From assembly GCF_900109955.1 (NCBI RefSeq), contig NZ_FOJB01000001.1, positions 1,860,001-1,924,000 on the forward strand: a stretch of 64,000 bases of DNA, written 5' to 3'. Below, piece by piece: positions 38,005 to 46,860 of the stretch (position 1 is its first letter; every line of letters begins with the position of its first letter). This stretch comes from Aliiroseovarius sediminilitoris. GTDB lineage: Bacteria > Pseudomonadota > Alphaproteobacteria > Rhodobacterales > Rhodobacteraceae. The position numbers and the translations under genes are program-made. Under the pieces are notes generated by a model that had not been told where the DNA came from, did no database searches, and saw only the letters and a program-made list of their open reading frames with translations.

Positions 38005-38115
38005 AACCGTTCCCTTCCGTTGAATTCCCGTGTGATGCACAGTAGTTACCGCGTGAGCAGGCAAGGTCAACGGCGACCGTGCAACGACATGTGCGAAACG
38101 GTGGATTAGGATTTA

Positions 38116-40584
38116 ATGGGCAAAGTCGTTCTTTGGATGATCCGAATCGTGGCTGGCTTGATGGTTCTGGCCGGGCTGGTGATGACGCTGGTCTATTATC
38201 TGGCCGCACAATCGCTGCCCGACTATAATGTAACCCGGCAGACCGCAGGCATCACCGCCCCGGTCGAGATTGTGCGAAACAACGCCAATATACCCCATAT
38301 TTTCGCTCAGAACGACGCTGACGTCTTTTTCGGATTGGGATACGTCCATGCCCAGGACCGGTTGTGGCAGATGATGATGATGCGGCGCACCGCACAAGGC
38401 CGATTGTCCGAGGTATTTGGCCGTCGCACCTTGCAGGCGGACGAGCTGATGCGTCGGCTTGACCTGTACACACTGGCCAAAGCAGCGGTCGAGGTGCAGG
38501 ATGATGATACCAAGGCTGCGCTGAAGGCCTATAGCTCGGGCGTCAACGCCTATCTCAGCCGTGTGAATTCCGAGGCGCTGGGGCGCGGAGCACCCGAGTT
38601 TTTCCTGTTTCCGAACGATGTTTCACCGTGGCAACCGGCAGACAGCATCGCGATTCTGAAACTTCTGGGCGTGCAATTGGCCGGTCAACTGGAAGAAGAA
38701 CTCTTGCGCGCGCGCGTGACGCTTGCCCTGCCAGAGGATCGCGTGAAAGACATCCTGCCCGACATTCCCGGCACCGGGGTCGCCGCCCTGCCCGACTACG
38801 CCGCCCTGCTTGACGTTCCAAAGACCCGGTTTGCCAATCTGACCAAGCGTCAGGACCTGCCGGACCTGTGGCCGGCTCCGCGTCGCGGGCAGGCTGGCGC
38901 GTCGAATGCCTGGGCCGCATCGGCAAAACGATCCGCCGCTGGCGGCACTCTTCTGGCCAACGACCCGCATCTGGGATTCACCGCGCCTTCAATCTGGTAT
39001 CTCGCGCGGCTGGAATTATCCACAGGTGGTGTGATCGGTGGCACCATACCTGGTATGCCAGCGATGATGGTCGGGCGATCTGACAGTTTCGGTTGGGGCG
39101 TCACATCGTCTTACCTGGACGATCAGGATTTGCACGTCGAAAAACTGAACCCCGACAACCCCAACGAGGTGCAAACACCCGAGGGGTTCAAACCCCTGAT
39201 AAAACGCGGCTCGATTGTGCAGATCAAGGACGAAGCCCCCGTTACTTTCGACCTGCAATGGTCCGAGAATGGTCCGATCCTGCCGGGGCATCTGTTTGAT
39301 CTTGGGATCATCACACCGCCTGGCCACGCAATGTCGCTGAACTGGACACTTTTGACCAAGGAAGACCGCTCGATGAGCGCGGCAATTCGCCTGCTGCGCT
39401 CGAAAACGGTGATGGAGGGGATCGCGGCAGGCTCTGATTATGTCGCCCCCAGCCTGACCTTGACCATGGCGGATCAAGAGAATATCGCGATGAAGGTAAT
39501 CGGCGCGATGCCCAAGCGCGACGCGCAGCACCAGACCCGCGGCCGCATTCCCAGCCCCGGTTGGGTGGTCGAAAACCGGTGGCAGGGCATTCTGAGTTAC
39601 AGCGCCAATCCCGAATTCGTGCAACCCACAGGCGGAATCGTTGGCAATACCAACAACAAGCTCGTGGACCGCCCATTCCCCAATCACATGAGCTATGATT
39701 GGGGCGACAGCCAGCGTGTGCAGCGCTGGAGCCGTTTGATGCAGGCGCGCGAGGTGCACACGCGCGACAGTTTCATCGAAGCCCAGCTTGATTCGGTGTC
39801 CGTCACCGCACGCACGCTTTTGCCGCTGGTTGGGGCGGATCTGTGGTTTACCGGCGATGCGGCCCCCGATGGCACCCCCGAGCGCGCACGCCAACGCGCG
39901 TTGGAGCTTCTGGCCAATTGGAACGGCGAAATGAATGAGCATATGCCAGAGCCGCTGATCTATTCTGCATGGCTGCGCGCTTTGCAAACCCGTCTGATCC
40001 GGGACGAACTTGGCCCGTTGGCCGGAGAGTTCACCCAGATCGAACCGATATTCATCGAACGCGTCTATCGCGATGTCGAAGGGGCCGGCATCTGGTGCGA
40101 CGTGATCCAGTCCGCGCCCAAGGAAACCTGCACCGACATTGCCCGTGTCGCATTGGATGACGCCCTGTTGTGGCTGGATGAAAATGCTGGTGGCAAACAG
40201 GAAAGTCTGCGCTGGGGCGATTTTCACGAGGTCACGCATAAGCACCCGGTTCTGGGGGACATACCCTTCCTGAGTTGGTTCGTGAACATTCGACAGTCAA
40301 CTTCCGGGGGCGACAACACGCTGATGCGTGGACGCACCGCGGGCACTGGCAATAATCCCTATCGCAATGTGCATGGGGCCGGATATCGGGGCGTCTATGA
40401 TTTTGCCGACCCCAACAGTTCGCTGTTCGTGATTTCGACTGGCCAATCGGGCCATCCGCTATCGCGGCACTATGACGATCTGGGCGAGCTGTGGCGGCGC
40501 GGGGAATACACTCCAATGTCGCTGGACCCAGCCTTGGCGCGAGCAGCGTCAGTCGGGGTCACACAGCTTGTGCCGAAGAACTAG
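38116..40584 (+). CDS. Penicillin acylase family protein (Ntn-hydrolase)
   Basis: An N-terminal-nucleophile hydrolase of 822 residues, made as a precursor that self-cleaves into alpha and beta chains. A membrane segment or signal anchor covers about 8-30 (MIRIVAGLMVLAGLVMTLVYY), so the enzyme is exported. HIFAQNDADVFFGLGYVHAQDRLWQM matches the alpha-subunit start (shown here across two motifs, H at about 61 and AQDRLWQM at 79). The nucleophile Ser263 is in QAGASNAWAAS, with the ANDPHLGF motif following. Substrate may be acyl-homoserine lactones or N-acyl amides, as in quorum-quenching relatives; not determined. No operon partners. Confidence 0.9.
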   Translation: MGKVVLWMIRIVAGLMVLAGLVMTLVYYLAAQSLPDYNVTRQTAGITAPVEIVRNNANIPHIFAQNDADVFFGLGYVHAQDRLWQMMMMRRTAQGRLSEVFGRRTLQADELMRRLDLYTLAKAAVEVQDDDTKAALKAYSSGVNAYLSRVNSEALGRGAPEFFLFPNDVSPWQPADSIAILKLLGVQLAGQLEEELLRARVTLALPEDRVKDILPDIPGTGVAALPDYAALLDVPKTRFANLTKRQDLPDLWPAPRRGQAGASNAWAASAKRSAAGGTLLANDPHLGFTAPSIWYLARLELSTGGVIGGTIPGMPAMMVGRSDSFGWGVTSSYLDDQDLHVEKLNPDNPNEVQTPEGFKPLIKRGSIVQIKDEAPVTFDLQWSENGPILPGHLFDLGIITPPGHAMSLNWTLLTKEDRSMSAAIRLLRSKTVMEGIAAGSDYVAPSLTLTMADQENIAMKVIGAMPKRDAQHQTRGRIPSPGWVVENRWQGILSYSANPEFVQPTGGIVGNTNNKLVDRPFPNHMSYDWGDSQRVQRWSRLMQAREVHTRDSFIEAQLDSVSVTARTLLPLVGADLWFTGDAAPDGTPERARQRALELLANWNGEMNEHMPEPLIYSAWLRALQTRLIRDELGPLAGEFTQIEPIFIERVYRDVEGAGIWCDVIQSAPKETCTDIARVALDDALLWLDENAGGKQESLRWGDFHEVTHKHPVLGDIPFLSWFVNIRQSTSGGDNTLMRGRTAGTGNNPYRNVHGAGYRGVYDFADPNSSLFVISTGQSGHPLSRHYDDLGELWRRGEYTPMSLDPALARAASVGVTQLVPKN

Positions 40585-40631
40585 CGCCGTCGTCGAACCA
40601 ACAGTCAGGATATCCGGCGGGCTGGCAATGT

Positions 40632-41942
40632 TCAAAGCGCCGCATATTCCGCAGCCTGCCGTTCGGTCCAGGTCACGGTGATCGCCCAGCCCTCCTCACC
40701 CGGCTCTTCGGTCTCGACAATTCCCTTGTCAAACAGCCATGCCCTTTTGCGTCCGTCCGAGAAAGCCAGAACCACAGTCTCGGTCCTGCGAGGTGTATCA
40801 AGGGCGGTGTCGATGGCCAGCACCAGATTATCGAACCCCTCACCCGTCAGGGCCGAGATGGCCAGAATGCTGTCATTACGCTCGGCCTCGCGGCGGCGGG
40901 CGTCTTGTTCGTCGGCGTCCAGAAGATCGATCTTGTTCCAGATCTCAAGCTGGGGCGTGTCTTCGCTCACCCCAAGCTCCGTCATGATCAGATCGACATC
41001 ATGGGCCTGTTCATCGGTGCTTTCATGGCTGATGTCGCGCACGTGCAAGATCAGATCGGCGGCCAGAACCTCTTCCAGCGTCGCACGGAACGCGGCCACA
41101 AGCTGTGTCGGCAGGTCCGAGATGAAACCCACCGTATCGGACAGGATCACCTTGCGTCCGCCCCCTTGCGCGGGCTGCTTGCCGATCGCGGGCAGTTCGA
41201 TCTGGCGCATGGTGGGGTCAAGCGTGGCAAACAACATATCCTTCGCCAGAACCTTCGCCCCGGTCATCCGGTTGAACAGGGTGGATTTTCCGGCATTGGT
41301 ATAACCGACAAGCGCGACAATCGGATACGGCACCTTGGCGCGGGCTGCGCGGTGCAATTCACGGGTCCTTACGACCTTTTCAAGCTGCTTGCGCAACCGA
41401 TTCAATTGGTCATCAATGGCGCGACGGTCGGCCTCGATCTGGGTTTCACCGGGGCCGCCGACAAAACCCAGTCCGCCGCGTTGACGTTCAAGGTGGGTCC
41501 ACGCCCGCACGAGCCGTGTGCGTTGATAGGTGAGCGCTGCCATTTCGACCTGCAACACCCCTTCGCGGGTGCGCGCGCGGTCGGAAAATATCTCAAGAAT
41601 CAAACCGGTCCGGTCAAGGATCTTGACCTTCCATTCCTTCTCAAGATTACGTTGCTGCACCGGGCTGACCGGTCCGTCTATCAAAACCAGCTCAACCTCG
41701 GCGGCGTGCAGCTTTGCCCCAAGTTCCTGCAACTTTCCCTTACCAAACAGCTTGCCGGGATGCGGCGTGGGCAGGCGCACAACCTCTGCGCCGACCACTT
41801 CCAGATCGGGCAGGGCCATCGCAAGCGACACGGCTTCCTCAAGCGCTGGGGCCGCGTCTCGGCGGTTACGGTCGGATGTCAGTTCGGGGTGGAAAACCCA
41901 GGCCCGCGTGGGCTGTTCTTCCCGGTCAATGAGGTCGCTCAG
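40632..41942 (-). CDS. hflX: GTPase HflX (probable CTG start; conservative GTG start at 41831)
   Basis: A ribosome-associated GTPase that splits stalled 70S ribosomes. From GTG 41831 it has 399 residues, but conserved coding continues upstream without ATG, GTG or [20 protein letters not shown] and APALEEAV match HflX N-termini. A CTG at 41942 overlaps the hfq stop as CTGA, mimicking the usual ATGA coupling, and gives 436 residues. G1 is [10 protein letters not shown]3 DTVGF, G4 NKID, G5 ISALTG. The N-terminal HflX domain with the [13 protein letters not shown] linker precedes the G domain. Last gene of the dusB-ntr-trk-hfq operon. Which start is used is inferred from conservation and overlap. 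Confidence 0.85.
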   Translation of the reverse strand: MSDLIDREEQPTRAWVFHPELTSDRNRRDAAPALEEAVSLAMALPDLEVVGAEVVRLPTPHPGKLFGKGKLQELGAKLHAAEVELVLIDGPVSPVQQRNLEKEWKVKILDRTGLILEIFSDRARTREGVLQVEMAALTYQRTRLVRAWTHLERQRGGLGFVGGPGETQIEADRRAIDDQLNRLRKQLEKVVRTRELHRAARAKVPYPIVALVGYTNAGKSTLFNRMTGAKVLAKDMLFATLDPTMRQIELPAIGKQPAQGGGRKVILSDTVGFISDLPTQLVAAFRATLEEVLAADLILHVRDISHESTDEQAHDVDLIMTELGVSEDTPQLEIWNKIDLLDADEQDARRREAERNDSILAISALTGEGFDNLVLAIDTALDTPRRTETVVLAFSDGRKRAWLFDKGIVETEEPGEEGWAITVTWTERQAAEYAAL

Positions 41943-42175
41943 CTGTCTTCGCCATCATAAAGGTTTATTGGTTGGCCCGGCATGATGGTTGATATCGCGT
42001 GCTTATAGACCAACTGCGACTGTCCATCTCGGCGCAGAAGGACGCAGAAATTGTCAAACCACGAGATCACGCCCTGAAGTTTCACGCCGTTGATCAGGAA
42101 GATTGTCACCGGAACTTTCGATTTTCGAACATGGTTCAGAAACGCGTCCTGTAGGTTCTGTTTGTCGGCAGCCAT
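41939..42175 (-). CDS. hfq: RNA chaperone Hfq
   Basis: An Sm-like hexameric protein that binds small RNAs and mRNAs. It has 78 residues, typical of alphaproteobacteria. The Sm1 motif is in [20 protein letters not shown] (about 22-41) and the Sm2 KH motif in YKHAIST, with lateral-face residues near NHVRK. The short C-terminus ends NLYDGEDS. The ATG at 42175 follows a 191-base gap after trkH and may have its own promoter. The stop overlaps the presumed CTG start of hflX. It lies in the classic ntr-trk-hfq-hflX order. Confidence 0.96.
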   Translation of the reverse strand: MAADKQNLQDAFLNHVRKSKVPVTIFLINGVKLQGVISWFDNFCVLLRRDGQSQLVYKHAISTIMPGQPINLYDGEDS

Positions 42176-42366
42176 CGCTTTTTTCCTTTTTTCTCTCGTG
42201 CTGCCGGACCCCGGCAGAATATCTCCTTGCCGCCACTATGGCGTGAGGGCTTGACCTTTTCCACCCCCTTTTTGCACCTTGGGATCAAGGAATTGACCAG
42301 AATAGCGTCGGGACGAGCCGCAGCGCAGCACCTCGCCCATCACGTGCAAACACTGAGCGCGACGCG

Positions 42367-43914
42367 TCAGCGCCGCCAGACTTCGGGGCTGAGCAGCGCG
42401 ATGATGGCCAGCATTTCCAGACGGCCAAGGATCATTGCCCCGGCCAGAACGGCCTTGGCCGGGTCTGACAGGGTGCTATAGGAAATCGGCTCGGCCGCTG
42501 CGACCTGCGCAATCGGCCCGGTCGTGGTCAGTGCAGCAATGGTCAGCGTCATGGCGCTTTCGAAATCCTGTCCCAGCAGCGAAAACAGCCCCATCACCAG
42601 CGCCACGGACATCGACATCAGCATGAAAAAGACCCATGCCATGTAAGCCCCGCGACCGCGGATGTGACGTGCCTCGGTGCCTGATCCGCCGACCGAAGAT
42701 GGATGGACGAGTTTTTCCATTTCACGTAACCCGTGCAGATACAGCGCATAGACGCGCATCAACTTTGCCCCACCCGCCGTTGTGGCGACCCCGCCACCGA
42801 TCAGTGCCAAACCCATCAGGATCAGCCCTGGCGTCTGAAGACCCGACCAATCCCGGCTGACAGACCAGGCGGCGCTGTCGAATCCGGTCGTGGTCAGGAA
42901 GGACAGCACCGTAAAGAAGCTGCCCCAAAGAGACGTCAGACCAGCAATCCAGTTCTGCTCTTCATCCACTTCATAAGCCCCTACCCAGTGACGCAGGAAC
43001 AAAAACAATGGCAGCACGACCACGATCACCAGTGCCAAGCGGATTTCGGGGTCGTCCGACAACCGCCGTCGCCGTTCGCTGCCCTGCATGTCCGACGCAA
43101 AGGTCACGCGCGAGATGGCGAAAATGAAGAAGAACGCCATCACAATCTCACCGGCATAGCCCGAATTGGCGCCCGACGGACCACCGACCGGAGAGATACC
43201 GCTGGTCGCAATGGTCGACATCGCGTGGCTCAATGCGACAAAGGCCGTATCACCGGCAATGATCAGACCCAGCCATAATGCCGCGGTAAGGCCAACATAG
43301 ACTGGCAGAAGGCGCACACCATAGGTTCGGATACGTTCAGAAAAGTCGGCCACGCGCGTGATCTGGCTGACACCCGCGCCAAACCGGGTGTCGCCTGACG
43401 CGGCTGCTCCGCGCTTGCCGAACCTGGCCCGCACCTCGAACCCGCCCAGCGACATCGGGGCCAGAATGGCGATCGCACCGACCCAAATGAACAGCCCGCC
43501 CATCCAGCCCACCAAGGCGCGCCAAAGGTGCACCGACCTGGCAATGCGATCCGCATCTTCAAACAGGGTTGCGCCCGTGGTGGTCAGGGCCGATACCATC
43601 TCGACATAGGAATTCAGAAAGGTGGTCGTGCGCACAGCCTGATGAAAGGGCACCGCCAGCATCACCGGCAACAGAACGAACAGCCCCAGCAGGGCCAACA
43701 GATGACGTCGATGTCGGGTCGAGCGGTCTCGATCAGCCATCGCTATCGCCAGAAACGAGGTCAGAAATCCGAACAGCAGCGCGCCATAGAGAAAGACCCG
43801 CGCCTCGTAAAACTCGCCAATCATCCAGCCGAAGCCCGCGGGCATCAACATCGCAAGCGCGCTGATCCCCATCAGGATCACAAGCAGCGGCAGTTTGACG
43901 ATCGTGGCAAGCAT
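42367..43914 (-). CDS. trkH: Trk-type potassium uptake subunit TrkH
   Basis: A pore-forming K+ transporter subunit of 515 residues that works with the cytosolic TrkA. Four selectivity-filter segments follow in order: ALTTTGAT (about 110), STIATSGIS, SFLTTTGFD and AALTTTGPI, each preceded by a hydrophobic pore helix, as in TrkH and KtrB. About ten membrane segments are visible. It starts 27 bases after the trkA stop and is transcribed with it. This gene order links potassium uptake to the ntr genes upstream. Confidence 0.93.
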   Translation of the reverse strand: MLATIVKLPLLVILMGISALAMLMPAGFGWMIGEFYEARVFLYGALLFGFLTSFLAIAMADRDRSTRHRRHLLALLGLFVLLPVMLAVPFHQAVRTTTFLNSYVEMVSALTTTGATLFEDADRIARSVHLWRALVGWMGGLFIWVGAIAILAPMSLGGFEVRARFGKRGAAASGDTRFGAGVSQITRVADFSERIRTYGVRLLPVYVGLTAALWLGLIIAGDTAFVALSHAMSTIATSGISPVGGPSGANSGYAGEIVMAFFFIFAISRVTFASDMQGSERRRRLSDDPEIRLALVIVVVLPLFLFLRHWVGAYEVDEEQNWIAGLTSLWGSFFTVLSFLTTTGFDSAAWSVSRDWSGLQTPGLILMGLALIGGGVATTAGGAKLMRVYALYLHGLREMEKLVHPSSVGGSGTEARHIRGRGAYMAWVFFMLMSMSVALVMGLFSLLGQDFESAMTLTIAALTTTGPIAQVAAAEPISYSTLSDPAKAVLAGAMILGRLEMLAIIALLSPEVWRR

Positions 43915-43941
43915 GGCTTTGGCCTTGTCCGGGCGGCGGGA

Positions 43942-45318
43942 TCAGAAGAAATCGATGGTCACTTGCAGCAAGCGTTCGACCTCGGGCACGTCTGCCGCCA
44001 TCGAGAACAAGGCGATCACGTCCCCTTCGTCGATCCGCGTCTTGGCGGTTGGCTTCACAACCTTGTCCCCCTTCAGGATCGCACCGACAAGAACGCCCTC
44101 GGGGAAATCAATGTCGCGCACCGCTTTGCCCGCGATGGGCGATGTCGAAAGCACCTGTGCCTCGATCACTTCCGCTTCGGCATCGCCCAGCGAATAGACC
44201 TCGCGCACTTTACCGCGACGGATATGGCGCAGGATCGAGCTGACGGTCTGGGTGCGCGGGTTGATATAGGCGTCGATCTTCAACGGTTCCATCAGGTTGA
44301 CCAGCGACGGGTCATTGATCAGGCAGATCGACATCGCACATCCCGCTGTCTTCGCCCTGACAGCGGCCAACAGATTCACCTTGTCGTCATCCGTCACCGA
44401 CAGGATCGCGTCCGCGCGGGGCACACCGGCTTCGTTCATTAGTTCGATGTTCATTGCATCGCCATGCAACACCACCGTGCGTTCCAACGCATCGGCGGCA
44501 CGCTCGGCGACGGCGCGGTTCAACTCGACAACCTTGGCGCGGATCCGGTCAGTCCGGTTTTCCAGCTCCCGCGCCACGGCCAAACCCACATTGCCGCCGC
44601 CAAGGATCACGACACGCTCTTGACGCTTCACCGACTTGCCGAACACTTCAAGGGTGCGGTTTACATCCTCGGTGCGGGTAAACACATAAATCTGATCGCC
44701 GCCGAACAACTGGTCCCCTGCCTCGGGCGCAAACAGGGATCCGTCGCGTCGAATGCCGACCACCACCGCGCTGAGTGTCGAGAACAGATCGGTCAACTGA
44801 CGCAGCGGCGTGTTGACCACCGGACAGTCATCGGCGATCTGAATGCCCAACAGTTGAACGCGCGCGTCCATGAAGCTTTCGATATCAAAGGCCGATGGCG
44901 CTTGCAGCCGTTTCAACACCGCCTGCGCAACCTCGCGTTCCGGGCTGATCACGACATCAATGGGCAGATGGTCGCGCCGATACATGTCGGCGTAAATTGC
45001 ATCCAGATAGCTTTGGGCGCGCAACCGCGCGATCTTGCGCGGAATGGCAAACACCGAATGGGCAATCTGGCAGGTGACCATATTCACCTCGTCCGAATGG
45101 GTCGCGGCAATGATCATATCAGCATCCCTGGCCCCGGCGCGGTCCAACACATCGGGATAAGAGGCATGGCCCGCCACGCCTTGCACATCCAGCGTATCCG
45201 TCGCCCGCGCAACAAGTCCGGCGTTGTTGTCCACCACCGTCACGTCATTCTTCTCGCTGGACAGGTGACGCGCAATTTGCCAGCCCACCTGACCGGCACC
45301 GCAAATGATGACCTTCAT
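43942..45318 (-). CDS. trkA: Trk system regulatory subunit TrkA
   Basis: A cytosolic NAD(H)-binding regulator that gates TrkH. It has 458 residues with two RCK units. The first NAD motif is CGAGQVGWQIARHL (about 5-18) with aspartates near TVVDNN; the second is LGGGNVGLAVAREL (about 238-251). RCK_C domains follow at about 145-225 and 370-455. It lies between ntrX (108 bases upstream) and trkH. This 108-base gap, though short, is the longest within the dusB-trkH run and could hold a secondary promoter. Confidence 0.95.
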   Translation of the reverse strand: MKVIICGAGQVGWQIARHLSSEKNDVTVVDNNAGLVARATDTLDVQGVAGHASYPDVLDRAGARDADMIIAATHSDEVNMVTCQIAHSVFAIPRKIARLRAQSYLDAIYADMYRRDHLPIDVVISPEREVAQAVLKRLQAPSAFDIESFMDARVQLLGIQIADDCPVVNTPLRQLTDLFSTLSAVVVGIRRDGSLFAPEAGDQLFGGDQIYVFTRTEDVNRTLEVFGKSVKRQERVVILGGGNVGLAVARELENRTDRIRAKVVELNRAVAERAADALERTVVLHGDAMNIELMNEAGVPRADAILSVTDDDKVNLLAAVRAKTAGCAMSICLINDPSLVNLMEPLKIDAYINPRTQTVSSILRHIRRGKVREVYSLGDAEAEVIEAQVLSTSPIAGKAVRDIDFPEGVLVGAILKGDKVVKPTAKTRIDEGDVIALFSMAADVPEVERLLQVTIDFF

Positions 45319-45426
45319 CCGGTTCTCCCTGATGTCACATCAAAAAATCCATGGCAGATGGTCCGATCAGGGTCAATGCCCGCAGACCAAAACCGCCCAC
45401 CACCGGACACGGCAAGCCCAAGATGA

Positions 45427-46860
45427 TCAGGCGTCGGCCTCGACTTCTGTTTCTTCGTTTTCATCCGCCACATAGGCAACACGTGCCCCTGCCTTCGACC
45501 CGGTGACAACCCCCAGAGATTTCAGTTTGCGATGCAAGGCCGACCGTTCCATACCAACGAAATTCGCCGTGCGAGAGATATTGCCGCCAAACCGGTTGAT
45601 CTGCGTCAGAAGATATTCCCGCTCGAACGCCTCGCGGGCTTCGCGCAGTGGCATCATCGCCAGCGCACCTGACACCACGATCCCCTGATCGCCGCTATCA
45701 TCTCCACCGCTGTCCTGCCCCGGCAGGTCAGCGGCTTGAATTGGCCCGGTGCCTTCGCCCAGAATAAGCACCCGTTCGATCATGTTCTTCAACTGTCGCA
45801 CATTTCCGGGCCATTGCATGGTTTGAAGCATCGCTTCCGCATCATCGGCCAGGTCGCGCAACGGCAGACCCTGATCGCGGTTGAACGCTTTCAGGAAAAA
45901 GCGCGCAAGCTCAGGAATATCCTCGCGGCGTTCGCCAAGGGGCGGCACGGCAATCGGCACCACGTTCAGCCGGTGATACAACTCCTCACGGAAGCGACCA
46001 CCGTCGATTTCAGCCTGCAAATCGCGATTTGTCGACGAAATGACACGCAGATCGACCGAGACCTTGTCGTTGCCACCCACACGCTGAAACCGCTGATCGA
46101 CCAGAACGCGCAGGATCTTGGATTGCGTGCCCGGCGGCATGTCAGCCACCTCGTCGAAATACAGCACGCCGCCATTGGCCTCTTCCAACAGTCCCGGTTC
46201 GATCCCGCGTTCGGCGCTTTCGCGGCCAAACAGCACCTCTTCCATCCGATCCGCTTCGATCGAGGCGGAGTTGACCACCACGAAGGGTGCCGACGCCCGG
46301 TCGGAATTGGCGTGCACATAGCGCGCAGCCATTTCTTTCCCCGCGCCCGCGGCACCGGACAGCAGCACACGACCGTTCGACTTAGTTACCTTATCCAGAT
46401 GGGATTTCAGCGACTTGAATGCCGCACTTGATCCGATCATCTCGGTTGGGTGGGTGTCACGGCGTTTCAGTTCGGTGTTTTCGCGGCGCAGGCGGCTGGT
46501 TTCCATCGCACGCCCGATCACCACCATCAACTGGTCGATGTTGAACGGCTTTTCGATGAAGTCGTATGCCCCTTGCTTGATCGCGGCGACGGCAATTTCG
46601 ATATTGCCATGACCCGAGATGATCACCACCGGGACTTCGGGATGTTCGCGTTTCACCATTTTCAGGATATCGATCCCGTCCATCGCTGAATCTTTCAGCC
46701 AGATGTCCAGAATCATCAGCGACGGCAGTTCCGCTTTCACCGCCGCCACCGCTTCGTCAGACGTTCCCGCCAATCGGGTCGTGAAGCCTTCGTCTTCCAG
46801 AATATCCGAGATCAGTTCCCGGATATCCCGTTCATCATCGACAATCAGAATATCGCTCAT
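45427..46860 (-). CDS. ntrX: Response regulator NtrX, lacking the GAFTGA motif
   Basis: Response regulator of the NtrY/NtrX pair, linked to nitrogen and redox control in alphaproteobacteria. It has 477 residues. Receiver domain about 1-120 with phospho-Asp in LMILDIWL (about Asp52). AAA+ domain about 145-375: Walker A GAAGAGKE, Walker B GGVLYFDEVAD. Between them the usual GAFTGA sigma54-contact loop is missing: the text reads VLFGRESAERGIEPGLLEE. The C-terminal HTH (Fis-type) is about 420-465 (NISRTANFVGMERSALHRKL). It overlaps the ntrY stop by ATGA. Loss of GAFTGA argues against classical sigma54 activation. Confidence 0.93.
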   Translation of the reverse strand: MSDILIVDDERDIRELISDILEDEGFTTRLAGTSDEAVAAVKAELPSLMILDIWLKDSAMDGIDILKMVKREHPEVPVVIISGHGNIEIAVAAIKQGAYDFIEKPFNIDQLMVVIGRAMETSRLRRENTELKRRDTHPTEMIGSSAAFKSLKSHLDKVTKSNGRVLLSGAAGAGKEMAARYVHANSDRASAPFVVVNSASIEADRMEEVLFGRESAERGIEPGLLEEANGGVLYFDEVADMPPGTQSKILRVLVDQRFQRVGGNDKVSVDLRVISSTNRDLQAEIDGGRFREELYHRLNVVPIAVPPLGERREDIPELARFFLKAFNRDQGLPLRDLADDAEAMLQTMQWPGNVRQLKNMIERVLILGEGTGPIQAADLPGQDSGGDDSGDQGIVVSGALAMMPLREAREAFEREYLLTQINRFGGNISRTANFVGMERSALHRKLKSLGVVTGSKAGARVAYVADENEETEVEADA

